A stretch of DNA of 64,000 nucleotides, taken from Globisporangium splendens. Taxonomy: Eukaryota > Oomycota > Peronosporomycetes > Pythiales > Pythiaceae. Position numbers and translations under genes: made by a program. This document shows positions 33,777 to 45,168 of the stretch, one piece after another. The notes under the pieces are model-generated. The model searched no databases and was not told where the DNA came from. It was given only the letters and a program-made list of their open reading frames with translations. Numbering within the stretch: position 1 is the first letter of the stretch; every line of letters begins with the position of its first letter. The stretch lies in the NCBI GenBank assembly GCA_006386115.1, contig VFIW01000002.1, forward strand, positions 248,001-312,000. Reading direction: 5' to 3'.

Positions 33777-34373
33777 CTAAATTAGCATTCCCTTCTTCGG
33801 TGCGCTTTCCGAATTGTCGCTTGGCGCCGTCATGGCCGCGAGGAGCTTGGCTTCTTCGTCGCGCTGCGCTTTCTCCTGTTCGGCCTTCGCAGCTTCAGCG
33901 ACCGCCGCAGCAGCGATCTCGTCGTCCACCGGCACCTCACCGCCAAGCGACACGACCAGTTGCTCCAGCACCTGCACGCGCTCGCTCAACTGCTCCTTCT
34001 CCGTCGCCAGCTTCTCGTGCTTTTGCTTGTACGACACCAGCTGTGACGACAGCGAGAGCGTCAGGAATGCCATACCGATGTTGAACACGTTGAGCTTCTG
34101 GGTCTTGAGGTGCGACACGAACGACGTCGGGTACTCTATACACATGCGGTCGAATAGGACAATAGATAAGCAATGGCATGCATGAGGACAAAGAGCGATG
34201 AGAGCTTGTGGTTACAGCGCACGCCCTTCGCTCTCACAGCATACAGAGAAGCAGGGACATTGCGTGGACATATCGCAAGGACATGTGCGTATAGATAGCA
34301 CACCTTGGCGTGGTCGTGGCGCCGACGCCTGCGTGGAGAACTGGCGAAGGCGGCGCGCAGCAAAGATCATCAT
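33777..34373 (-). CDS. Small coiled-coil protein with a possible mitochondrial presequence
   Basis: Two exons, 34373-34304 and 34135-33777, in phase, 142 aa. The N-terminus MMIFAARRLRQFSTQASAPR is rich in arginine, serine and alanine with no acidic residue, typical of a mitochondrial targeting peptide. A short hydrophobic helix follows (FNIGMAFLTLSLSSQLV), then a heptad coiled coil (KLATEKEQLSERVQVLEQLV) and an alanine/glutamate/lysine-rich tail. This layout suggests a single-pass inner-membrane protein with a coiled coil in one aqueous compartment. I do not recognise the family. Confidence 0.7.
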
Positions 34374-34529
34374 CTTGCTTCTTGCTTCTTGCTTCGTGGT
34401 GGTCAAAAATCGCAAAAATCGCACTGAAAAAGCTGTTGGAAACACAAAAATCTGACACTTAAACAGTGGGTACCACACACTACAAGGACACAAAACAACA
34501 CACTACACTTTGTTTACATCTACACCACA

Positions 34530-37500
34530 CTACTTTGGGGCATCGAGCGCTTCAATGTGTTCAATGTGGCGCGCCAATTGGGTCGCATACTGGCGAAAGC
34601 GATGGCGCTGCCGCAGCGTCAGCATCTCGGCTTGCACCTCGTGGAGCGCGTCGAGTGACAGGCAGCCGCACAGCGCTGCGCTCTCGAAGACGCACGAAGA
34701 GAGCGCTGTGCGGAAGAGACCTGAGAATGTATACAAACGTCCATATGAACGTGGTTCGAGCCGAAGAGAAGAGCAAGGGACAGAAAGAGACGAACCTTGG
34801 ATGTGTGAAGGCACGCGCGGCGAATGCAGCACTTGGAAGAGGAACTCCCACAGGTTGCGCTGACGGTAGTGCACGCGTTTGGGGCCGAAATAGCTCAGCA
34901 CGCCGCGCGTGATCGACGTCGTGAACTGCTCCAGCTCGCGCACGCACGACTCCTGAGAAGCGCTGCATGCGTCGAGGATGAAGTCGCACACCGCATCCGA
35001 GATCTCTTGCACCTACAGGTATAACATAGCCACGCATTTAGAACCGCACTATGGTTGCAAGACATATACACAACATATGACGCACCTGGTGGTCTGTTTC
35101 CAGGAGAATGCTCCCGAGCCGCAGCGAGTGCCAGAACAGCGAGATCTGATGCGGTGCCCGCGGTTGTGTCAGCACCTGCGGAAAACACTGGAGTACCTGT
35201 CGAATCAACTGTATGAACTGGATGATCTCCTGGGATGCGAGCGCGACGTTGCGGTGGTTCTCGCAGAACGCGGTGATGTTGCGCTCGCCAGCGTCCAGAT
35301 CCTCCATGGGTACGTCGCGGATCTTTTGGCGAAACACGACGAAAAGAGCCTACAAATGGTATGCAAATTGTCAGTCTGTAGCTCTTCGTTTGAGAGATCG
35401 TATTGGACATCGTGAGCTCACCGATATCATTTGCTCAACGGTGGCCACGAACTCGGTGTTCGCCTTCTCCTTGGTGACGATCGCGATGCAGCACTTCAGA
35501 ATCTCGCCCGCGAAGCTCTCGGGGTACCAGCGCAGACACAGGTCGAGAATCTCGCGCTGGATGTGCGCGTGATGTGCGTCCAATGCTGGCACCACGTTGA
35601 GAAATAGCTGCACAGCTCCGTCTCGGCAATTGGCGTCTGCTTGGTGGCGAGCGATGGAGTCGCCAACAAGCCCCCATATCTGATCAATCAGCGCAAGCGC
35701 CTGCTCGGGTGCCTGCACGCCGCTGATCGCTCGACCAAGCAGCGCAATCGCGTCTGCGCATTCCTGAGAAATTGAGCTCTGTATGGACGTTGTGATGGGA
35801 GTGAGAACTGCATTACAGAAGTTGGCAAAGTCTACGAAAAAATCAACCTGTCAACAATAGACTGAAAGCATGCGAGGGAAAGAGAGAATGTAACGCACCG
35901 GCATTCGAGATTCCGTCCATTGTACGGAACGTAGCCTCCAACAGATCACCTCTGGCCGAAATCGATACATCTGGTGGGAGACTTGTGCTACTGATGGCCA
36001 AAAGCGTTTGCAGCAACTCGGCACGTTCGCTGACTTCAGTGTATTTGCTGCCAGATCACATGTAAAAAAGTACTGGTCAGTAAACAGGGGCTCATAATTC
36101 GAGAAGCTCAAGGAACGAAAGGAATGCACCTCGTATTGTTGCTGTTCTGCAGCAAGGCTTGCGCTGCCACTGGAAAGGATGCGGCAAAGTGGAGACCGCG
36201 GCACAAATTCAACGAAGCCTGAAGATACACATCGCTGGGCAATACGACAGCAGCACCTAACGAGCGGAGGTATCTACACCACACAACGATGCACAGAGGT
36301 CATAGAAAACTCTACAGCAGTGCTTTTCATATCTGAGAGGCACCCACAAAACTACCTTGCGATCCCGTTGATGATTAACGGGTGGCTTGGCAGCGTGTGC
36401 GCACTGGTTAGAACAGATTGCAGCAGCAGAATGCCTTCACCCGACCGTGCGACGAGCTCTAGCTCACTATCGGATTCTGAGTCGGACGAGTCGATATCGA
36501 AAAGCTCAATCATGTACTCGAGCAGAAACAGGATCGCGTCCGCCAGCGCAATATCCGTGGACGTGTACAGGAGATTGATCATACCCTTTACGCACGCGTG
36601 ATAGTTGCCATTTGGCTCGCCGTGGAGACCCGGCCACTTTGAGAACAGGCTGAGCAACGTATCAGCGATGTCCCTGCAAAAAGGTTGGTTGATATTGAAG
36701 TCAGACTCAAAGATACAACGTCAGAGAAAGCAATGGCCAAGTCATACCTGCGGATAGCGGCAATGGCCTCAATGTCAGCATCGTCGTTTGTGAGCTCTTG
36801 GGTCTCGACAAACCACTGTGGGTATCGGCAGTGGTCGATCAGCGCATTCACGAGGCGACCGAGCAGCTGCACCACGTGCTCCTTCTCAGCGACGCTCGTG
36901 AGCAAGTGCCAGAGGGATCCACTTTTTGTGCTCTGGTCGAGGAAGAAGAACCAAAATTCGAGCGTCGGTTCCATGACCTCGATGTCTTTGTGGGACGAGC
37001 ACCCCAATAAATACTCCAGAAACGCAGAGCTGAACGAGTTCCGAGTAGCGTCAAAGTCCATGCGCGTCATCGCCTCGTTCATCTCTCGTGAGAGCAGCAT
37101 CGCCGTGTGGTTGATGGACAACGAGCATGCGATCCGAGACAACCCGCGGCAAATGGTTGTTTGTGAGGCATCGTCCGAGTCCTCCAATCCCGATGTTATT
37201 GTGGTCGCTTGGCCGAGTATTATGGATCTCGTCCGGAGAAGCCGATGCGCCGTGTAGCAGACGACTTCAGTCATGGTATCGGCCGCAGACTCTGGTGATG
37301 TGCTCGCAAGTGCGTCAGCGACGATCTCTGCTGCGAGCTACACAACCCTGCACTTAGTTTGTCGTACTGGACAGGAAATCAAGTCTATGTCGATCTTGCA
37401 GCTCCTTACCTGCGCCATGTCTTCGTTTCCACACGTGGCTGCACTCAGCAGAGGATCCAGAACACCGCTGGGTTCCACACACACACACAACGATAGAAAG

Positions 37501-38538
37501 TGAGATTTGAATCCTTAGTCTCAAAGCTGTAAGCTGGTTTAGTACGCACCCTGTGAACAATGTGATTGCGTCGAGACCAAAGTCGTCGTGTGTTGCAATG
37601 CAGCCGACCAGCCAGTTCTCTATACATCGCAGAACATTACTCTGTGCATCCGGACTGCACACAAAAGCCGTGTTAAAATAAAGCAAAGGCGAGGACTTTT
37701 CGGTCAAGGCGCTTGCTACTCACATGCTGGAGAGAACAGTGCGCGCAAAGTACATCACGTGCTCTTGTTCTTGCTTGAAGGATGCGATCACATCCTGCAG
37801 CTCGTCAGGCGTCCACAAGTGTGTTGATGCCGCGATCTGCTGCGGAATCGAACCGAGAACTTCTTCATACTAGATAAGCATATTGAAGTGAAACAATTAG
37901 ATTAGTGAGTGAGACGCAGCACACAAACGGCATACTATGCAGACTCCGTACCATGATCGCACCCATGGCATTCTTCTGCGCGAGGCTGGCATCAACGATC
38001 TGCTGCAGATCGCGCTTCCACGTGCTCCATTCGCGACTCGACTTGACGATAATGTCGGCGATGATCACACACGCGATGCGGAACGCCGCTGGAGTCAACA
38101 CGCTCTTGTCACTCGTACACGCGACGCCAAGCAGCGACAGCAGCGTCTATCAGCACACCAACACACATGTCAATATGCAATCATCTTCAACCACTTGTCT
38201 CCACAAACAGCAATTGCCTGCTGCACACTCACATCGCGCACAAACTGTCGCTGCTCGCCGGTCATGCGCGTCCACTCCTGCACGGTCTTCAAGCGCACGA
38301 TCTGCATCGCGACGAGCACGGGCGCTGCGAGCACTTGGCCTCTTCCTGTCGCTGCTACATTGCTAGTGTCGAGGTGATCGTGGACGCGCGGCGGGTGCTG
38401 GAGCACGTGCAGCGCGGGCTGCCACGCCTCGTCGCGCGTCTGGAACGCCATGAGCCACGCGTTGGCGTCCTTCTGCTGCGCGCTGCCGGGCACGCCCTCG
38501 AAGAGCTCGCGCGCGCACGCGATCAGCTGCTGCTCCAT
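34530..38538 (-). CDS. Importin-beta family nuclear import receptor, transportin-3/importin-13 type
   Basis: A long, many-exon minus-strand gene. The first exons are 38538-38233, 38146-37952 and 37869 to about 37735, all in phase; further exons run to the stop at 34530. The start MEQQLIACARELFEG then ANAWLMAFQTRDEAWQ is the first HEAT repeat with the Ran-binding importin-N pattern. Later blocks fit the TNPO3/IPO13 order: FRIACVIIADIIVKSSREW, WTPDELQDVIASFKQEQEH, LEYLLGCSSHKDIEVMEPTLEFWFF(split here), then repeated helical pairs to VQAEMLTLRQRHRFRQY. An acidic serine loop (FDIDSSDSESDSELE) lies in the middle. Such receptors carry SR-rich splicing factors and other cargo into the nucleus with RanGTP. 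The exact middle exon boundaries were not resolved. Divergent to the exchanger gene. Confidence 0.85.
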
Positions 38539-38840
38539 TGAATATCGTCTCCTGCTGCTGTTATGCTTCTTTCCGTCCGTCCAGCAGCGCAACACGACGA
38601 TGCACTCACTTGGGCGGATCCACTCGGCCGAACCTTGTGATGCGCTAAATGGGATGAGGTAAGTCGGTGCACACCCAGATCCGCGCGCATTCCGCACTTT
38701 TTCTGGAGCGCTCCACATGTGGGTACGATAGGACTATAATGCAGAACACTTGGTGGAACAGTATATGGATCGCTCCACATGTTAGAACCTAGAATTGGCT
38801 TTTTTGCTGTGCCGAAAGCGTCAGAATTGAGGCTGTGAAT
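38539..38840. promoter_or_regulatory. Shared intergenic region, importin/NHE
   Basis: 302 bp between divergent starts, presumed to hold both promoters. It contains two copies of GATCGCTCCACATGT/GAGCGCTCCACATGT (38706-38720 and 38769-38783), a 10-bp GCTCCACATG element repeated in the same orientation about 63 bp apart. Confidence 0.45.
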
Positions 38841-41800
38841 ATGGTCGACCTGCAGCAACTTGGTGCGCTTTCTCTACGCTGCTTTATCAGAAGAAGACCG
38901 CACGCTCTGTGTATATGGACACGATACTAACGGCCTCCTTTTTCTGCTCTGTGTGTGCGTGTGTGTGTATCAGATCGGCCGCAGGGCGAAGGACTGCACG
39001 AGTTTGGCGCGCTCAACACGTTGCTCTTTGTATGTTGCTTCACTTGTGTTCCCATATGCGGTCTTATATGGTTCGATTGCGATATGGCCGCGTTCACAGC
39101 TGCTCACGCGTTGGTTGGATGTTGCCGCGATTTGGTGGTGGCGCAGGTGATCATTCTCGGACTATGCATCGTGTGCGCGTATCTGATCAAGGAGTACCGC
39201 TTCTACTACCTCCCGGAATCCGGCGCCGCGATGCTCGTCGGACTAATCGTCGGTGTCTGGTACGTCTATCTACCGTTGGTGCTGCTCTGCAGTGCGTATG
39301 CTGGCTAACGAGCGAGTATTTATTGCACGTGGCCGTCAGCGCTCGACTGTTTTTCCCGAGTCGGAAAGAGCTCGAGTTCCTGCGGTTCAATGTACGTAGC
39401 TCTTCATTCAATGCTCAGAAGCATTTGTTTCATGTATCCCTCATTAACGAGCATGCCTTAACGTGGTATTGTCCGTTGAATTGCCTCGCTTTTGCAGAAA
39501 ATCATGTTTTACTTTCTCCTGCTGCCGCCGATCATCTTTGAAGCAGGGTATTCGCTGCACCGGGTACGATTCACTATTATTGCGCTGCCACTTTTGCTGT
39601 TTGTTGCAATTCGTACTGATGGTGCTGCTTGCTGTTTTATTTTGTTTCTGAATGCAATAGAAACGCTTTTTCAACAATTTCAAGTGCGTTGGGAAACACT
39701 TACGCTGCTTTTCAAGAGTCTGTGGAGCGTAGCTGCTCGCCAAACTGTGCGCCGTGTGTAACTGACCTGTATTTGCAATGATGTGCAGTACCATTTTGCT
39801 CTTTGCCGTTCTCGGGACCATGGTCTCGACGTTCATCATTGGCTTTTTGACGTACTACGCTGGAAAGGTGAGCTTTGGGCTTCATTTGTACGGTTTCCGT
39901 CGTTTTTTCTCTTCTTCAAAGTCATTTTTCCAAACATCTTTCTTTGTTTATAGTGGGGCTGGATCCAAATTGACTCGTCGTCACCCTTGGAAGCGTTGTT
40001 GTTCGGTGCACTGATCTCTGCTGTCGACCCTGTGGCCACGCTCTCGATCCTCGGCAACCCCGAACTCAATCTGGATCCGCTGTTGTACAGTATCGTCTTT
40101 GGCGAGAGTGTCCTCAACGATGCCGTCGCGATTGTGCTCTTTAACACCTTCCTCAAGGTATGTCTGTGCGCACACGATCATGTGACAACAGTTATGTCCA
40201 TTGTTGATGGCCCAGGTTTGTTGTGTTCGTGTGCCTATCAACTCAGTTTGAAGAGTCTGGAAGCGAGTTCACGTATGGTGCAGTGGCGTCACTGATGGTG
40301 GAGTTTGTGTTCATTTCGCTCGGATCGGTTGCATGCGGCCTTGTCACTGGGTAAGTGTTGTGTTTGCTATACAGCTGACTTAGTTTCTCAAGCCAGAGCA
40401 AGTTTAACCCCGTGCTCTCGTATGCACAGGCTTGCATGCTCGTTCATGTGCAAGAACACCAACATCAAGGGCTACCCCGCGTACGAGATCACGCTGCTGT
40501 TTCTCTACGCGTACGGATCATACGCGCTGGCGGAAGTGATGAAGTTGTCGGGTATCATGTCGCTGTTCTTCTGCGGTATCACGATGGCACATTACAACTC
40601 GTACAACCTCTCCAAGCCGTCGCAAGTCACGGCGGAGCACATTTTCAAGAGTTTTGCGCTCGTGGCCGAGTTTTTCGTGTTTTTGTACATGGGCATGGGC
40701 GTGTGCGCTGGCCAATTCGGCCGCTGGGATCTCAAGTTCATCATCCTTGCCATCCTCTTCTGCCTTGTTGCGCGTTTGTTCAACACCTTCCCGTTCAGCT
40801 GGCTGGCCAATTTGGGGTGAGTTAGTGACCGTGTCGCGATACAAGCAAATTGGTAGCTTATCGTATGTGTCGTTATGTGTATGTTGTGATAGCCGAACGA
40901 CAAAAATCCCGATGAAGATGCAGATCGTGCTTTGGTTTGCGGGTCTGCGCGGCGCCATCGCATTTGCGTTGTCCCAGTGCGTTGCCCGCATTGGTGTACG
41001 TGATGCTCACAATGTTGCGAGTTCTCTAACACTGTGCATCTTTGACTCCATTGCAGGAACATGCCTGGACCAAACCAAGATCTCTACATCACGACAACGC
41101 TATCAGGTGCGTGCAATGTTAACTGTCTTGATTCTCGTCGCATTGCATGCCAACATGATTTGTGTTTCTTCTGAACCAGTGGTGATCTTTACGACGATTA
41201 TCTGCGGTGGCCTCACGGAGCCATTGCTCAAATACACCAAGCTAAAGGTACTAGAGTGCACCTACCGTCACCTGCTGAGCTGTATCCCGCTAAACTGACG
41301 AATGTGCGCTCTAGCGAGACCGCGAGCCTGACTCGAATGATATTCCGGACGACGAAGAAGAACACGGGTTGCTCGGCGAATCGGTGAGCGATATGCTGTC
41401 GTCTTCAGGCGCTTACATAAACCTTTTTTGATCGAGGTGAACATTGCTTTGCAGATCTCAGACCACCATGGCGCTCATCGCGGCGACCCGGACGGTGGCA
41501 GCGACGATGATGCCTCGCCGCGGTTGTTTCACCGGAATGTGCAAGCAAACGACTTGCATTCGTTTTGGGGAAATGTACGTACACACAGCAAAGAAAGCGA
41601 CAGCAGGCATGATGACGGGTGACAGCAGAATGCTCAAACCTCATTGGGTTGCTGTGGTTGGACATGCAGGTGGATGAGAAATACTTCAAGCCCCTCTTTG
41701 GAGGATCTGTGCGTCACAAGGTAAGCGGAAGACGCTGAAAACGGTTTGCTGCTCTCAATGCGCTTGCTAACACAATGCTTGCTTGGGGCTGCACGACATG

Positions 41801-41850
41801 GTTTGCTTGTTTGCGTGCGGCTGAAGGCTTCGCGGACGCTGTCAGAGTAA
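38841..41850 (+). CDS. Na+/H+ exchanger of the CPA1/NHE family
   Basis: About a dozen exons; the first two (38841-38862, 38974-39029) are in phase and the last ends in TAA at 41848-41850. Recognisable blocks in order: [45 protein letters not shown], the drug-binding-like [46 protein letters not shown] with the ion-binding ND pair in [50 protein letters not shown] and [16 protein letters not shown]. All conserved transport residues (ND, the R in [10 protein letters not shown]) are present. The cytoplasmic tail is acidic and serine-rich (about 60-80 aa), short compared with animal plasma-membrane NHEs, which fits intracellular NHE8-like members. Likely role: Golgi/endosome or plasma-membrane pH and sodium balance. 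Confidence 0.9.
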
Positions 41851-42010
41851 CATCGCTCTGTTGACGCGCACTGAGAACCGCAAAGGGGATCTATGTGTGT
41901 TTGGCTGGCTTGGTGTGGTTTTCATTGCATTTGCGTTTGCAGTGGCTTTTTGTTGTTGTGAAAAATACAGATTTGAGCACATGAAGTGAAATTCAATGCA
42001 GCTGCCAAAC

Positions 42011-44971
42011 TTAGTGCGCGCTCGTTGGAGAAGCACTGCGAACTTCCATGTCTTCATGGGAAGACGCATCGGCGCTAGCATTGCGCATCTTCTTCTTCTT
42101 CTTCTTCTCCTTCTTCTTGCCAGCATGCCGTTCCCACTTGTCTGATTTTTCCGTGCCAGTGTGTTTGTGGTGATGTGGTCGCTCGGACGAAGCGGCTTTG
42201 TCTGTCGGCAGTTTGTCTCCACTGAGCGGAGACTCGGCTTGGCTTCCTCCTCCTGACTCTGACGCGCGAGACGACGTCGAGAGCTGACTACGATTGTCAG
42301 ACGCCTTGCGCTCTTTATTGCGACTGCCTTTGGCTTTTCGGTTGGTTTCGTCCTGTGTTACGAAATACGTGAATGGAGTATCAGCGAGTAAACGAGCTAA
42401 GTAAGACGTGGAGATCGACGCATCAACGGAAGCAGCGAGTCACTACACACCACATCCTGGCAGTTCTCATCAAATAGAAAGAACTTTTTCAGGTTCGGAT
42501 CTGCGTGATGCTTGAAAAACTCGACTGCGCTTCGCAGGTCGCACACGCGCGTGACGTACGTATCCAACTGCAGACGTCGCTCTTCCAGGAACTCGTGCTC
42601 GAGCGCTTTGCCGAGAAGCGACCGGAAGGCGTCGCGGTGATACTTGACAAAGTCGATGCTGGCGAGTTGAGCACCCAACGAGACTTTCAGCGCTCTAGTC
42701 GTACATCGACATCGAGGATAAGCCAGCCATTGTCAACTCTCTGTACAAATATGGTAAGTCCCAAGCAAGTCTACTCACTCATTCAGCGCGTCAAACTCCG
42801 AGAATCGATGCCACACATTCCACTGCTTGGACAGTCGATGCGCCACCAGTTTGCTGAAGATCTGGCACGAGCAAGTGACCATATATTCCTGCATTTGCCA
42901 TACAGCAATGTCACGGTGTCACGCGTCATCCTTGACAACAAAGCATCTCCGCGCTCAACGATCATACGTACCGCATGCTTGCCTTCCTCATGGATGCGGA
43001 ACTTCACGACCCGCGCCTGGAAAGAGAAGTCGTGCTCCGACTACGTGGTCGCAAAGCGCGGCTCTCGTGGCCCGTGCTTCGCAATCTGCAGCAGCGCAGT
43101 CACCCATTGCTTCTTCACCGCGTCACTCGGTGCCGCAAGGTAGTGACAGCTTTCGTCCCCCGCAATCCCCGTTGAACTGCGCACATAAAAGCAGAATGGG
43201 GTCTCGTCGACGTTCACACCGTGGTTCGGCTCGCCCGGCACTGGCGTCGCGATGTCGGCGCCGACAAGCGACACACTCCATTGAACACAGAACTGCGATC
43301 AGTCGGTGAATGCTACGAGCTTCGCGGAGATGTCATCGAGCTTCAGGAACACAGACTGCCACAATTTCTTGGCCGGCTTGTCTGTTGGCGACACGGCGAG
43401 GATGAGTTCTTCCATGGTTATAGCAGCAACCGAGGAGCTCTTGGGTGTGCCGACAAAAGGCGAACTGGGTGGCTTCATTTTCCTACGAGAGTCTGAGCTG
43501 AAGGCGGACAACGGTACATCGTCACTCGCCAGATCAGTTCAGTGAGTCTAAAAAATAGAGGGAAAGCTATAACGGGAGTTGAGGTCGCATCTCTATTTCC
43601 TGTCACGTTGCTCGTTTCTTTTCAGGATATTCGATCTTGTTCAACTATCTCGACGCCAGCTCGTCTCTGGATTTGCACGCAAAGGAAGCCACATCCAAAC
43701 CCAACGAATCCACGCCAACGAGCGGAGTTAGCGCTCGACTGGACGGGCTGGATCCAAACGTTCTTGTGCTGTCAAGATCGCGCACGTCCTCCTCGTCGAT
43801 TGCTGTGGCCGCCATCGACCGCGCGCTGGCGTTAAATAGGAAGCCTTGGGTCGTCGCATTCAACGCGGCAGCCTACGTGCAGAGAGAGAACGAGTAAAAT
43901 TACCGTGAATGCAGTCCGACGTGTGTGAAAATCGAGTAGCAGTTGCCATACCTTGAACGGGAAGCGGGATTTACGCTTCTGTGCGGTCGTCTCCTGGGCA
44001 AACTTTTGCCCAAGGTGCTTTTGAAGCAGTGGCAGAATGGACGGATGCGCATGGACGTAGTCAAGCACGGTCTTGCCTTTCAGATTCTACACAAAGCATG
44101 CATTTCATCCAAGTAAATCAGACTCGCAGGCTAATGTTCAGAAGGCGAACACTGCCTTTCTGTGTACCTTCATCGTCCAGATTTCAGTGGTCGAGCCACG
44201 GTTGAGCTTCTCCAGTTCAAGAGCCATGGCTAGAAGCAAACTATCATGACCTCGACGAGCTACCCAGTGAAACGCAGCATCACCCTGGCAAATAGAAATA
44301 GTCAAACACATAACCCGTGAGTAGTTCATATTCTATGCCGAAGAACGTTCAATGGAGCCAAGCAACTTACGTGGGCATCGCGATGTGTTGCATTCGCATT
44401 GTTGCGAAGCAAAAGGACGCAAATTGTAACATGCCCTATGCGTGCCGCGTCTAGCAATGGCGTCGTCTTGCTTGCTACCGTATCGATCGCATCTCCAGAT
44501 CGTTCGCCTTGACTGCATTCCACGCTGTGCCGCTGTAGTTTATGACCGCACGACGCGCATCTGCTCGCATTCGTCGCTTTAGATCCGTCTCCGTTGACTC
44601 TGCTGTTTCCGGCTGATGGGAATGGCTTGAATGCGGCCAAGCAATCGTAGCAGATTTCACTGCCAGCTTCTTTGGACTTGCGCCACCATGTTGCTACTCG
44701 TAAACGGTTAGCAACGTGGATTTGAACAAAATTAACGTGTAGTCATCGTGTCACTTTGCTCACGCACCGCTTGGCCTTCAAAGGGTAGTGTCGCTGCCTC
44801 GGCAGGCGTTTCTTGATGGTCCGCCAACACCACCTGCCGTTGTTGCATCCGCTCGAGACGTTTCGCTTGCAGCCGAGACTTGAAAACGGTAGCGCCTTGC
44901 TCCACCTCGGAAGCGCTTGCATCCGATTGCTTTGCTGCCGGGGTATCGCCTAGAGACTCGTGACTCTCCAT
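42011..44971 (-). CDS. Ankyrin-repeat, PH and PX domain protein
   Basis: Multi-exon gene from ATG 44971 to TAA at 42011; exon ends approximate. After a charged N-terminus, paired cysteines CYDC and CASCGHK suggest a small zinc-binding site; then ankyrin-type repeats (TTPLLDAARIGHVTICVLLL, GDAAFHWVARRGHDSLLLA, GKTVLDYVHAHPSILPLL). A PH domain spans about 43511-43050 (WQSVFLKLDDISAKLVAF, CHYLAAPSDAVKKQWVTAL, whose Trp is the conserved C-terminal helix residue). A PX domain follows, with KQWNVWHRFSEFDALN and FLEERRLQLDTYVTRV. The tail is lysine-rich, including a poly-Lys run encoded by a (CTT)n tract at about 42088-42112. Two phosphoinositide-binding domains point to an endosomal or plasma-membrane adaptor. 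Name not assigned. Confidence 0.75.
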
Positions 44972-45168
44972 TGTCTTTCTCAACGGATTAGTACTTGCGT
45001 TTGCGCTGCTCTGAGGTCGAAAGATGCACTCAGACAGAGATCCAAACCGCGACGCCTCGTGTGATTTTGCTTGAATCTATACTTTATTGTTAGACATCAC
45101 GAGAGTCTCTATGTTTCTATGGACCAGGATGAAGTCAACAACACATCATGCACCTTGACTTTTTGCTT

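Noticed and set aside
36685..37257. 190-codon plus-strand frame within the importin gene
   Set aside because: Antisense of HEAT-repeat exons that continue in phase on the minus strand.
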